A stretch of DNA of 30,404 nt from Scenedesmus sp. ARA3 (taxonomy: Eukaryota > Chlorophyta > Chlorophyceae > Sphaeropleales > Scenedesmaceae): the NCBI GenBank assembly GCA_004335835.1, contig RWJK01001732.1, positions 130,230 to 160,633 of the forward strand, read 5' to 3'. The translations under genes and the position numbers were made by a program. Positions 1 through 8,814 of the stretch are shown here, one piece after another. Every line of letters starts with the position of its first letter. Positions within the stretch are counted from its first letter, which is position 1. Below the pieces are notes generated by a model. The model was given only the letters and a program-made list of their open reading frames with translations, was not told the origin of the DNA and did no database searches.

Positions 1-282
1 GAGGAGTGGTGACAACAAGTCAGGTCAGTGTCTATATGCACATTGCTGCCACAAAAGCGGGGATGACCTTCCATGACATGTTTATGTGACATATGCACAG
101 CCTCATCAAGAGGAGCTCTTCCCTGCTTGTGAACTGTCACATCAGGTGACGAGTCGTGCATTTTTTGCTGGCCAAAAGGCGCTGCATGCTGTTCGTGATC
201 TAGCACTGTCAATGGGCGACATGTTTCAGCACAACTGCTGCGGCACCTGTGGTGCTTGCCTGCCCTATGATTTTCCATTCAG

Positions 283-423
283 ATGTGGACGGATGTGTTG
301 GCGTCATCCAATGCCAGGGTCTCACCAACTCCAACGGCTCCTGCCTTGATGTGCCTGCACCCGGAAGTGGCTTAACCTGTGCATGTGATGCGGGCAGGGA
401 GTGGGATGGCACCATCTGCGCAG
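283..423 (+). CDS. EGF-like module exon 1 (phase 1-1)
   Basis: The acceptor is ttccattcag and the donor GCGCAG|gtaggt; length 141 nt. The module starts D-V-D-G-C and ends T-I-C-A-G, with six cysteines and N-G-S-C-L-D-V in the centre. Its first codon (Asp) and last codon (Gly) are both split by phase 1 introns. The open frame is intact. Confidence 0.7.
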
Positions 424-1353
424 GTAGGTGCTTGCAGTCCCCTCTATTCAAGATGCGCACACAGAGATTGACAGGTATTCCTCAGGCTGTAAGCACAGAA
501 TAAGCAACAACATCAACAACAACCACAACAACAGCACTGCTGTTGCTGAGCAGCATTTATTTCAACACCATGCTGCTATCCAAGCTGATCTGGCAGCCTG
601 AAGAGCTCAGAGCACTGTCTACAGCTGAGCACTGCACTAAAAGTGAAAGGAAAGCATGCACATCGTACTCGACAAGCAGTGGTTGATATGGGCGAGGTAG
701 TCCCTAGTAAACTCTACTTTTTGAATCGGCCCCAGTCACTGAGTAACACATCCCCTGCAGCAGTTAGACTTGTTGAGAAGTTCAGGATGCAGGGCCAATA
801 CTATGTGATTCGCTGCTCAAATAAAGGTGACTGAAAAGCACTGTGCTTAGTAAGGCCCACTTAACAAAACGACTGCTCAGCAGTGCTGCAGTGCAGCAGT
901 CTCTGCCACAAGGTTTAAGATGGCAGGGCCAGCAGTCTACACGCAGTAGATCTACGCTAGATTGAATTCGTCATTGAATGACAGCTGTAACAGTGTAGCA
1001 GTTTCAGCAGTTTAAAAGAGGTACAACACAATGATAATCGGATGCCGATGTCAAGTGCTGGGTGTGCGGGTTCTGCTGTGCGTGTATTGCTTCCCATGCA
1101 GACATTGACGGGTGCGCCGGAATTGACTGCAGCTTGGACTCCAACTCCGAAGGCACATAACGGGACGTGACTGCCCCTGGCACTGGCCACGAGTGCACCT
1201 GCAAAAATGGGGCAACCTGGATCAACAGCAACTGCGTAGGTGCGCAGGGGATTGTGTACATGATGCAGTCATCCATAGCGTGCCGCCATACCCCTCAAGC
1301 AGCAAGCAGCAGCAGCAGCAGCAGCAGCACTGCTGTTGAGCAGCAGCAGCAGC

Positions 1354-1384
<31 letters not shown>

Positions 1385-2414
1385 ACAATAACAACAAAAG
1401 CAACTATTCCTGTGTTATAAGTGCGCATCACACCGGAGCTATTGTAGCACCAAGTTGCTGCATGCACAGATGTAGCAGCCGCAATTCAGACCACGGCGCC
1501 TTTACAGAGAACACGCACACATCAATCACAAAGTACTAGTGGTCAAGGCGAGTCAGCTGGGGTGTACTACATGATGCAGTGCAAAGCAAACAGGTGTTGG
1601 ACGAGTTTTGTGGCGTTCACTTTTTGATGCTTCTCAAAAGTTGCAAGTTACCAGGCAGGGCACTTGTGGCAGTGCCGCAGGTGCAGCAGTGGACGGAGGT
1701 TCAGGAGGCCAATAATGACGATGGTGGTCGTGCCACAGATAGTTACCGACGGTCTGGTCCAAACATCTCTCAAAGCTTCTGTGCTTGTGTTGTTGCGTGT
1801 GCAGACATCGATGGTTGTGTTGGGATTGATTGCACATCGGATCAAAACTCCAACGGCACCTGTCTTGACGTGCCTGTCCCTGGCACTGGCTACACCTGCG
1901 CCTGCAAGGGCGGCTGGGCCTGGCTCAACGGCGAATGCATGGGTGGGCAGATGATGGTGTGACACGGCAGCAGGATGTGTGATTGACCAGAACTAGTACT
2001 AGCCACAGCATCATTATTGATGCTGGCAGTTGTCGGACAGCACGATCTGGAGAACTCTTGCAGCTGAGCAGCTGCTGCAACACCCAGCTGTTGCACAGGC
2101 TCATGTACAGCCGCTGCAGCTGTTCTATCGCTAAGATAGCACTGCATTTGTGGTGCACGCCATGCGTCGCAGTGCAACATGTGCAGGCAAGGTGTAAGGA
2201 ACCTCCGTGGTGATGATGACTGTGTTCTGACGGCCGGCGCTTGATTTGTTACGCTGCACACCGTGTGCAGACATTGATGCGTGTGCTGGGATTGATTGTA
2301 GCCAGGACCCCAACTCCAAAGGCACCTGCTCAGACGTGCGCGCCCCTGGCACGGGCTACACCTGCGCCTGTAAAACTGGCACATCTTGGATCAGTGCAAC
2401 ATTGAAATGCACAG
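283..2414 (+). CDS. EGF-like multi-module gene (partial; possibly decaying)
   Basis: Four exons (283-423, 1102-1239, 1805-1942, 2271-2414) each encode one EGF-like module of about 46-48 residues. The pattern is D-[VI]-D-x-C, a second Cys, N-G-[ST]-C-x-D-V, G-[ST]-G-x-x-C-x-C, W, and a final Cys-x-G, i.e. six cysteines as in calcium-binding-type EGF. Every exon is a multiple of three and bounded by phase 1 introns. EGF-like modules are normally extracellular, so a secreted or surface role is inferred; no signal peptide was found and the 5' end probably lies left of the window. Exon 2 has an in-frame TAA, so the locus may be a pseudogene unless that exon is skipped, which would keep frame. It converges on a related EGF-NHL gene on the other strand. 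Confidence 0.6.
1102..1239 (+). pseudogene. EGF-like module exon 2 with in-frame stop
   Basis: The acceptor is cccatgcag and the donor GCGTAG|gtgcgc; length 138 nt, phase 1-1. It reads D-I-D-G-C-A-G-I-D-C, then G-T-stop-R-D-V where the sister modules read G-T-C-L-D-V or similar. A conserved cysteine codon is therefore replaced by TAA. The remainder (G-T-G-H-E-C-T-C to N-C-V-G) is intact and splice sites are preserved. It is either a decayed exon that is skipped without frameshift or a sequence error. Confidence 0.6.
1291..1395 (+). repeat. CAG/AGC-rich trinucleotide tract (intronic)
   Basis: This is an imperfect run of AGC/CAG triplets with AAC interruptions, lying inside the intron between EGF exons 2 and 3. 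Poly-Ser and poly-Gln reading frames across it are by-products of the repeat. Confidence 0.85.
1805..1942 (+). CDS. EGF-like module exon 3 (phase 1-1)
   Basis: The acceptor is gcgtgtgcag and the donor GCATGG|gtgggc; length 138 nt. It reads D-I-D-G-C-V-G-I-D-C, N-G-T-C-L-D-V-P-V-P-G-T-G-Y-T-C-A-C, W-L-N-G-E-C-M-G. Six cysteines are present and the frame is open throughout. Confidence 0.7.
2271..2414 (+). CDS. EGF-like module exon 4 (phase 1-1)
   Basis: The acceptor is ccgtgtgcag and the donor TGCACAG|gtactt; length 144 nt. It reads D-I-D-A-C-A-G-I-D-C, G-T-C-S-D-V, G-T-G-Y-T-C-A-C and K-C-T-G, with six cysteines. A minisatellite begins within a few bases of its donor. Confidence 0.7.
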
Positions 2415-2830
2415 GTACTTTGCACCTCCGCCTGGCAACGCATGGGCTTCTCGGTCACCTTTGCATCTCCGCCTGGCAACGCATGGGCTTCTTGATGACC
2501 TTTGCACCTCCGCCTGGCAACACATGGGCTTCTTGATGACCTTTGCACCTCTGCCTGGCAACGCATGGGCTTCTCGGTCACCTTTGCACCTCCGCTTGGC
2601 AACGCATGGGCTTCTAGATGACCTTTGCACCTCCGCTTGGCAACGCATGGGCTTCTTGGTCACCTTTGCACCTCCGCCTGGCAACGCAAGGGCTTCTTGG
2701 TGGCCTTTGCACCTCCGCTGGGCAACGCATGGCCGTCTTGGTCACCTTTGCACCTCGGCTAAGCTTCCTATGGCCATCTTGGTTATTTTTGCACCCCACC
2801 TTAGCAGCGCATGCACGTTTTTCAGCTCAC
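2415..2830 (+). repeat. 41-bp minisatellite, about 10 copies
   Basis: The marker TTTGCA recurs at 2419, 2460, 2501, 2542, 2583, 2624, 2665, 2706, 2747 and 2788, exactly 41 bp apart. The unit contains cacctccgcctggcaacgca followed by tgggcttct. The last two copies diverge, and decayed relatives appear near 2871 and 2994. Because 41 is not a multiple of three, the long open frames here on both strands are shadows of the repeat. Confidence 0.95.
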
Positions 2831-4462
2831 AATCACAACAGCTTGATTACATTTGAGCAACAGTATCACCTTTGCAATTCGCAACAGTAGTGCATGGGCT
2901 GTTTGCTCACCTTCATACCTTAGCTGAGGCAGTGCACCCCATGATGGGTGACTGTTTCACAACGGCTCAACAGTGCATGGGAGATTATGTAACCTTTGCA
3001 CCTTGTGATCAGCCTGGCATTGCGTGGGCTTCTTGGTCATCGTTGCGGCATCTCATTTCAGTGTTAGTGAGGTGCACGCACGTTTGGTTGTCATGGTGGC
3101 ATCGGACGCTTCAGTGGTGCTTGCCAAGGGGCGGCGCCCGTCTCTTGGCAGCAGGGCCGAGCCGCATTTGGCGCTGTAGTACGGCCCACAGCTGTGCTCT
3201 ACGCAACCATCACCGACCTGACCGCTTACTGTCACCGCCCCCTCAACAGAGTTTTGAAATGCCGTATCACATTGGAACAACCCATGGGTTGTGCGGCACT
3301 TCATTGTGGATGCAGGTGCATCAAGCAACAGTTGTTCCTGCACGACGTTGTATTTGTGTGCAAGGCTCCCTTGACTAGAGTAGACACAGCATTTGTTTGA
3401 AAATGTCGCAATAGCCATTGCGGCGCACAACCAGCCTTTGCGGCGCTTTGCGGCATGTGGCGGCCAATGTGCTGTACTTTGTGCACAGGTGGAGCCGCTG
3501 CACACGCTCATTGTAAATATTTACGCAGAGAGCCAGGTGTAGCAGAAGTTGCTTCAACGTCAGACGTGTGGGCTACGGCCCGCGGGTGCAATCGCAAAAA
3601 GGGCGGGACACTATAGTCATAGCTATGAATGCAATGGTGCGCGCAACGCGTGTCAAGTTGCAAAAATGGACATATCCCTAGCAAGGAGTTTCCTGATTGC
3701 CAAGCAAACCTTTCACCGGGTGCGGAAGCAGTCGTTCTGCTACCGCATCATGTGTGCTCAGCACACTGAGTGGCGCAATCTTCTCAACATACGTCTGGTG
3801 GTGCGTGTGCATGCAGCCCCACTTTGTTCATACCCCTTCATTTCAGGCCTCTTTATCATATTCATCTTCCTGCAGTGCGGCCCCTCAGCCCGCAGCTTGC
3901 TTCTTGTGCAATGTCACACCAGCAGGGGGCAGCCTGCCCGCAAAAAGCAGGATGCTGTCATGAAACAGCAGTAGTTCAGCATGTTATACAGCACGCTGCA
4001 TGCTGCTAGCTGACAATGGCGTAATGTAAAACGACTGATTCTAGACAAAGCCAGGGTCCCGAAAGACGCTTGTCATGCACAGTTTCGTAATGTACACGAA
4101 CCTCTGCCTCCCACAATAACAGCATACGCAACACACTGCTATGACCAGAATTGACAACGTACTCTTGATGAGCAGTGCGGCTCCAGTGGGAAATGCGCAT
4201 GCGAGGAAGGTGAACAATGTGAAACTGGTCATGGGCGCATATCCCACTGAAAAGCGATGTGGGTCAACAGCTCAGGTGGTTGTCAAGTTGTCAACCCACT
4301 GGGGTGTGACACCAGCAACTCCAGACATTTGACATGCTCCAGCACCTACGCTCAACAAGTGCGCTTCTTGCAGCACACACCACTCCATCATATCATTCAA
4401 TGATCGGGCTGTCCGCTGCATCTGCCGAAGCAGCGGCATTATAACATGCTTTGGGCTCATTC
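2831..4462. other. No assignable gene; convergent intergenic or 3' region
   Basis: This stretch lies between the last plus-strand EGF exon and the stop of the minus-strand EGF-NHL gene. It contains decayed minisatellite relatives, a possible plus-strand TGTAA poly(A) signal near 4024, and the interrupted cysteine-rich frame at 4155-4403 listed separately. Short frames around 3549-3974 show no recognisable domain. Confidence 0.4.
4155..4403 (+). pseudogene. Possible cysteine-rich remnant with one stop
   Basis: A single frame contains E-Q-C-G-S-S-G-K-C-A-C-E-E-G-E-Q-C, then TGA at 4248-4250, then further cysteines (G-G-C-Q, G-C-D-T-S-N, L-T-C) before a terminal TGA at 4401. The cysteine spacing suggests a broken extracellular-type module, perhaps from the 3' part of the plus-strand EGF gene. 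No family was recognised and chance is possible. Confidence 0.25.
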
Positions 4463-5292
4463 CTAAGCACCCGCACACTGCAGCACAACTTTCACGATGC
4501 GATTGTTGTTGGTGTCTGCAATGAAGGCCGACCTTCCCCCCGGCCCAAACTCCACACCCGCCGGCTGGTTGAGTTGCGTCAGAGTTGGATTGCCAGCGTC
4601 AAGGTTCGAACCGCAGACCTCTCCGAGATTTCCGGCCACCAGCTTCAGCGTGCCCGTGCTGGCATCCACCAACCACACGCGGCATCTGTCTGTCTCGCCG
4701 ACCAACATGTTGCCGGCAGCGTCGATAGCGATGCCCCATGCAACACCAAACTGGACGCTGGTGGCGGCCGCTCCCTGCTGAGGCGTGCTGGAGCCCGTAT
4801 TCCAGGGTGCTGGCGATCCTGAGCCACTCCACTTGTAGATTCTGTTGCCAACTGTGCTGATGAACGCCTCCCCTGCACCGTTAAAAGCGATATACTGCGC
4901 ACTGTTCAGGTCGCCGGCGGGGAACCTGGTGGCCAGAACGGCCGGGTCAGGTGAGCTGAGGTTGACGCTGAAGATCGCACCGCCAAAGGCTGATGTTGTG
5001 TCTGCGGGGTCGCTTTCATACGCCGCATACAACAGCCCGTTCACCGGGTTAAGGGCCAGACCCACTAGCTGCGCATCTAGGAGCTGGGTGGATCCATCTG
5101 CCAGGGATGTGAGTGGCCGAGAAGTGACAGTGGCAGTGGCGATGTTGTATGTGTAGAGCGTGCCCGCAGAGTCGGCAAAGTACACGTTGCCCTCTGGGCC
5201 GGCAAGCACATCATACGCCCGCACAAATTCCGCTATAGTGTTGATAAGTCCTGTGGCTTTGGACACCCGCCGGACTCGAAAGTTGTTGGTAT
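4463..5292 (-). CDS. NHL-repeat terminal exon
   Basis: The acceptor is gttgctgcag. The split Asp completes I-A-D-T-N-N-F-R-V-R-R, a typical NHL blade edge. Further blades include G-P-E-G-N-V-Y-F-A-D, W-G-I-A-I-D-A-A-G-N-M-L-V and finally Q-P-A-G-V-E-F-G-P-G-G with I-A-D-T-N-N-N-R-I-V-K-V. About six blades are visible counting the one begun in the preceding exon. The protein ends V-L-Q-C-A-G-A with TAG at 4463-4465. The frame is intact over 276 codons. Confidence 0.8.
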
Positions 5293-5854
5293 CTGCAGCA
5301 ACGCAGGCCGGAAGGATTGTCAGCACCCCGCATCCAGCATGTACGGCGGAGTTTTGGTTGCGTCGTGTTGTTGCAATTACTGTCCGGGCTGAAGAACAAT
5401 GCTGTTCTGCTGGCAGTCAATTGGCAGTTGCAGCTGCCAGCACAAACAATTTCATGCATGGCCATGGTTTCTGTCTGACTCTTACAGACACTTCCGCCGC
5501 CATCTTGACAATCAACAATTCACTGCGTCCAATTAATGGAACCTTGCTTACCTGCAATGTATATGTTGCCGCCTGCATCCACCGCAACGCCTCTCGGCTG
5601 AGTCAGGCTGGCCGCCGTTGCTGGGATGTTATCGCCATTGAACTGAGTGTCCCCATTCCCTGCTACAACACTCACGCAGGCAGCGCAAGCTGATCTATCC
5701 CAACCATAGCCAGCAATGCAGCTGCATTGAAAGCCGGTGCCTGGGGCTGGCACGTCAATGCATGTCCCATCTGAGAAGGGTGTCATCGCTGGATCGCACG
5801 GGTTGGTGCCTTCACAACCATTGACATCTGTTGAAAGCGGTGTGCAATGTTGCA

Positions 5855-5893
<39 letters not shown>

Positions 5894-7691
5894 GGCAACA
5901 GCAGCAGGGACACCAGCTGTTCAGCGACAGCAACGGCGACAGCAACCGCGGCGCCTGCAAGCAGGCCTGCTGGCAGCGCTGCTTGATCTGCTGTTGGAGT
6001 CTGCTGCGGTTCTGAAATCCAGCACACACACTGAGAAGTTCAGTAGTGCTGACTGCGCCTGTGCAAAGATAGCAAGGGCCGTCGGCATCAGCATGCAGCA
6101 AGGTGCATCTGCCTGCCAACTGGCTCATGTGCAGTGCAGATGCCGGATCTTACCCAACCTTCAGATGCTGCTTATAATGCTGAAATGGTTGAAGCCACTC
6201 ACCTACACAGTCGCCATTGCTCCAGGCGGCACCGGCAATGCAGCCGCAGCTGAACCCCGTGCTTGGCGGTTTCTCGTCGATGCACGTCCCGTTGAACCTG
6301 TTCTTTCCGGGCATGGCAGTGCAGGGGTTGCTAGCCGATGAGCTGCAAGCGTCGATGTCTGCGCAGTCAACACAAGAAGTCGGTGGGGCCATCAATCACG
6401 ACACAGCTACTAGCACACGCTATAACACCAGCTGATGGGCTGCAGAAACCAACACACGTGGATTTATAGATTCTTGTTGTGTGGAGCAAATGGGCTTGAC
6501 GTGGACAATGAGAGTGACTGCGGCACTGGCAGGGCCACGTCAGGAGAACTAGATAATGAGAATGCTTGGCGGCTACCTCACTGCACACACACAGCAACAC
6601 AACAGCTAGCAGCAACATCATGCCGTAACTGTGAGGTCTATCATACCAGGGTGTGGGCAGTAGCCTGAGCAACTTGTGGCGCACCTGTGCACTCCCCATT
6701 GGCCCAGGTGGTGCTTGCCACTCAGCCAGCTAGCAACACCCTGCAGTAACTGTTAGGGGTGTCCCTGGGCAGCAGCCTGAGCAGCTTAGCTATAGTGTGG
6801 CGCACCTGTACAAGCCCTGTTGGCCCACCTGGTGCCTGCTGCACAGCTGCATGTGTAGCCGGTGTCAGGGGCGGCTATGTCAGTGCAGGTGCCATCACAT
6901 TTGGCTGCAACATCGCACCTATGCAAGCCCCGTTGGCCCAGGTGGTGCCCGCCACGCAGCCACAGGTGTAGCCAGTGCCAGGCGGCTCAGCAGCAAAGCA
7001 GCTCCCATTAAAGTTGTTGGAGGGCGTTGCAGCACAAGGGTCGCCAGCGCAAGCAGAAGGCGTGCCTGCACACATCAGCCGCCGCAGCAGCAGCAGCCGC
7101 AGCAGCAGCAAGGGTGAACCGCCAAGGTGTTGCTAGCAGCAGCAGCAGCAGCAGTAGCACATGTTCCATTCTTCAGTGCATGTTGCTCAGCAGCGACACA
7201 GCATGGTATGCATGCATGTCAGAGGCTGGCCTAGCAAACCTCTCAGCACCTCCAAGGCCCATCAGTATGAGTATACAATAGTACATCATTGCAGCTGGGT
7301 TTGTTCCTGGTGGTGTGGTGCAGCAGGCCAGCCGTGCAGTCAGGGCCATCAGCGCAGTGCATCTGCAGCGTGGCCGCCAATGCAGCTTACTGCACATACA
7401 CCGCAACACAGCAGCTAGCAACACCCTACATTAACTGTTAGGGGTATCCCTGGGCAGTAGCCTGGCAGCTTGTGCCGCACCTATGCAAGCCCCATTAGCC
7501 CAGGCGGTGCCCGCCACGCAGCCACAGGTGTAGCCAGTGCCGGGCGGCTCAGCAGCAAAGCAGCTGCCATCAAAGTTGTTGGTGGGTGTTGCAGCACAAG
7601 GGTCGCCAGCGCAAGCAGAAGGCGCGCCTGCACACAATAGCGGCCAGCAGCAGCCGCAGCAGCAGCAAGGGTGAACCGCCACAGTTTTGCT

Positions 7692-7743
<52 letters not shown>

Positions 7744-8800
7744 TCACATGTTCCATCCTTGAGTGCATTTTGCTGAGCAGGGACACAGCATGGCGTTCAT
7801 GCATGTCCGGAGGAGTCCGCCTGCCCCGGCAGGAGAAATCTGGAAATTTTATACTTTAAGCAGTCAGGATGCCTAGCGGCTGCCTTGCTGCACGTACGCC
7901 TCAAAGTAACAGCTAGCAACACCCTACATTAACTGTTAGGGGTATCCCTGGGCAGCAGCCTGAGCAGCTCAGCTACAGTGTGGCGCACCTGTGCACGCCC
8001 CATTGGCCCACCTGGCGCCTGCTGCACAGCTGCATGTGTAGCCGGTGTCTCAGGGGCGGCTATATCAGTGCAGGTGCCATCAGATTTGGCCGTGACAGCG
8101 CACCTGTGCAAGCCCCGTTGACCCAGGCAGTGCCCGCCACGCAGCCACAGCTATAGCCAGTGCCAGGCGGCTCAGCAGCAAAGCAGCTGCCATCAAAGTT
8201 GTTGGTGGGCGTTGCAGCACAAGGGTTGCCAGCGCAAGCAGAAGGCGCGCCTGAACACAATAGCGACCGCAGCAGCAGCAGCAGCAGCAAGGGTGAACCG
8301 CCACAATGTTGCTAGCAGCAGCAGCAGCAGCAGCAGTGCTCCTGTTCCATCCTTAATTGCAAGTTGCCCAGCAGGGACACAGCATGGCGTGCATGCATGG
8401 CAGATGCTGGCCAAGCAAACCCCTCAGCGCCTCAAAATGCCCATCAGGACGAGTATGCATTAGTAAGCTCATTGCAGCTGGGTTTGTTTCAGGTGGTGTG
8501 GTGCAGCAGGCCAGCGGCACAGTCAGGACCATCAGCGCAGTGCATCTGCAGCGTGGCCGGCCACGTTCGCAGCGGCAAAACAGCTGGCAGCGCAACAGTT
8601 CGAGCCAACCTATGCCGTCAGGCAGATGTCTTGCTGTGCCATCACGCAGCTCTGCTGTCACGCAGATGTGCCATCTCACACATGTGCCGTCAGGCAGCGG
8701 TAATATCAATGCTATTCCGTCTCGCAGCGGTCACGTCACGCACCTTTGCAGCGGCCCTCCTGGTTGTCCCATGTCAGGCCGGCACCACAGACAGGCGTGC
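4463..8800 (-). CDS. EGF-like modules plus C-terminal NHL-repeat protein
   Basis: Exons on the minus strand are 8800-8744, 8250-8104, 7627-7481, 7065-6919, 6358-6203, 5827-5552 and 5292-4463. All internal introns are phase 1, and each internal exon is a multiple of three (57, 147, 147, 147, 156, 276). The first encodes half an EGF-like module, the next four one six-cysteine module each. The 276-nt exon fuses a module to the first NHL blade, and the last exon holds the remaining blades and the TAG stop. NHL repeats usually form beta-propellers for protein or ligand binding; with EGF modules this suggests a secreted or cell-surface adhesion or matrix protein (inference). The N-terminus and any signal peptide are unresolved. 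Truncated exon copies lie among the real exons. Confidence 0.65.
5552..5827 (-). CDS. EGF-like module fused to first NHL blade (phase 1-1 exon)
   Basis: The acceptor is ctttcaacag and the donor TTGCAG|gtaagc; 276 nt. It reads D-V-N-G-C-E-G-T-N-P-C, D-G-T-C-I-D-V-P-A-P-G-T-G-F-Q-C-S-C, W-D-R-S-A-C. NHL sequence follows: V-V-A-G-N-G-D, L-T-Q-P-R-G-V-A-V-D-A-G-G-N-I-Y-I-A. The blade is cut by the intron and resumes in the terminal exon, which supports this splice strongly. Confidence 0.8.
6203..6358 (-). CDS. EGF-like module exon (156 nt, phase 1-1)
   Basis: The acceptor is tgactgcgcag and the donor TGTGTAG|gtgagt. It reads D-I-D-A-C-S-S-S, N-P-C-T-A-M-P-G-K, F-N-G-T-C-I-D, S-T-G-F-S-C-G-C, W-S-N-G-D-C-V-G. 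Six cysteines are present, with a slightly longer second loop than in its neighbours. Confidence 0.75.
   Translation of the reverse strand, partial: TSTLAAHRLATPALPCPERTGSTGRASTRNRQARGSAAAALPVPPGAMATV
6685..6720 (-). pseudogene. Truncated EGF-like exon end
   Basis: Only the final part of a module (T-T-W-A-N-G-E-C-T-G) followed by a TGCACAG|gtgcgc donor is recognisable. It is the most reduced copy in the tandem series and is unlikely to be a functional exon by itself. Confidence 0.45.
6806..6904 (-). pseudogene. Half EGF-like module, 14 nt from the full exon
   Basis: The 99-nt segment reads C-D-G-T-C-T-D-I-A-A-P-D-T-G-Y-T-C-S-C, W-A-N-R-A-C-T-G with donor TGTACAG|gtgcgc. Its apparent acceptor (gatgttgcag) is only 14 nt downstream of the donor of the 147-nt exon 7065-6919, far too short for an intron, so both cannot be spliced in together. 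The likely origin is a tandem exon duplication with loss of the intron and the front half of the module. Confidence 0.55.
6919..7065 (-). CDS. EGF-like module exon (147 nt, phase 1-1)
   Basis: The acceptor is gatgtgtgcag and the donor TGCATAG|gtgcga. It reads G-T-P-S-A-C-A-G-D-P-C, N-F-N-G-S-C-F-A-A-E-P-P, G-T-G-Y-T-C-G-C and W-A-N-G-A-C-I-G, with six cysteines. CTG triplets (minus sense) lie just upstream of the acceptor. Confidence 0.75.
   Translation of the reverse strand, partial: ARLLLALATLVLQRPPTTLMGAALLLSRLALATPVAAWRAPPGPTGLA
7481..7627 (-). CDS. EGF-like module exon, second tandem copy
   Basis: The acceptor is ttgtgtgcag and the donor TGCATAG|gtgcgg; 147 nt, phase 1-1. It is nearly identical to exon 7065-6919 (for example N-F-D-G-S-C for N-F-N-G-S-C). 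The frame is open. Confidence 0.75.
   Translation of the reverse strand, partial: ARLLLALATLVLQHPPTTLMAAALLLSRPALATPVAAWRAPPGLMGLA
7693..7741 (+). repeat. Perfect AGC trinucleotide run
   Basis: About 16 uninterrupted AGC triplets (GCT in minus sense) lie just upstream of the acceptor of exon 7627-7481. Comparable tracts occur at 7083-7157 and 8268-8337, upstream of the sister exons. Confidence 0.95.
7989..8089 (-). pseudogene. Frameshifted half EGF-like module
   Basis: This is homologous to 6904-6806 but 101 nt long instead of 99. A 2-nt insertion (cctgagacaccggc against cctgacaccggc) breaks the frame between I-A-A-P and T-G-Y-T-C-S-C. It lies 14 nt from the exon 8250-8104 donor, as in its sister copy, but lacks the AG at the putative acceptor (cacgg against tgcag). 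Confidence 0.6.
8104..8250 (-). CDS. EGF-like module exon, third tandem copy
   Basis: The acceptor is attgtgttcag and the donor TGCACAG|gtgcgc; 147 nt, phase 1-1. It has the same module as 7627-7481 with small changes (A-G-N-P-C, Y-S-C-G-C, W-V-N-G-A-C-T-G). Six cysteines are intact. Confidence 0.75.
8744..8800 (-). CDS. Half EGF-like module exon (57 nt, phase 1-1)
   Basis: The acceptor is ctgctgtgcag and the donor TGCAAAG|gtgcgt. It reads G-T-P-V-C-G-A-G-L-T-W-D-N-Q-E-G-R-C-K-G, the back half of an EGF-like module. It is the most 5' exon that could be supported for the EGF-NHL gene. A CAG/CTG-rich stretch follows upstream. Confidence 0.55.
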
Positions 8801-8814
8801 CTGCACAGCAGTGG

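Larger units (their letters stand above)
6727..8560. repeat. Three-copy tandem segmental duplication around EGF exons
   Basis: The phrase ctagcaacaccct followed by gttaggggt recurs near 6730, 7416 and 7912. The segment around 7197-7370 (tgcagctgggtttgtt and flanks) recurs near 8378-8550. Each copy carries one 147-nt EGF exon; copies 1 and 3 also retain a half module that copy 2 lacks. Exon and intron sequence are both duplicated. Confidence 0.8.

Noticed and set aside
2415..2830. CRISPR-like array
   Set aside because: The units abut without unique spacers and the context is a eukaryotic intron.
2330..2856. Overlapping 90-156-codon frames on both strands
   Set aside because: They are by-products of the 41-bp minisatellite, whose unit length rotates through all frames.
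4600..4620. GGTTCGAACC resembling a tRNA B box
   Set aside because: It lies inside the NHL coding exon and is explained by the codons there; no cloverleaf is possible.
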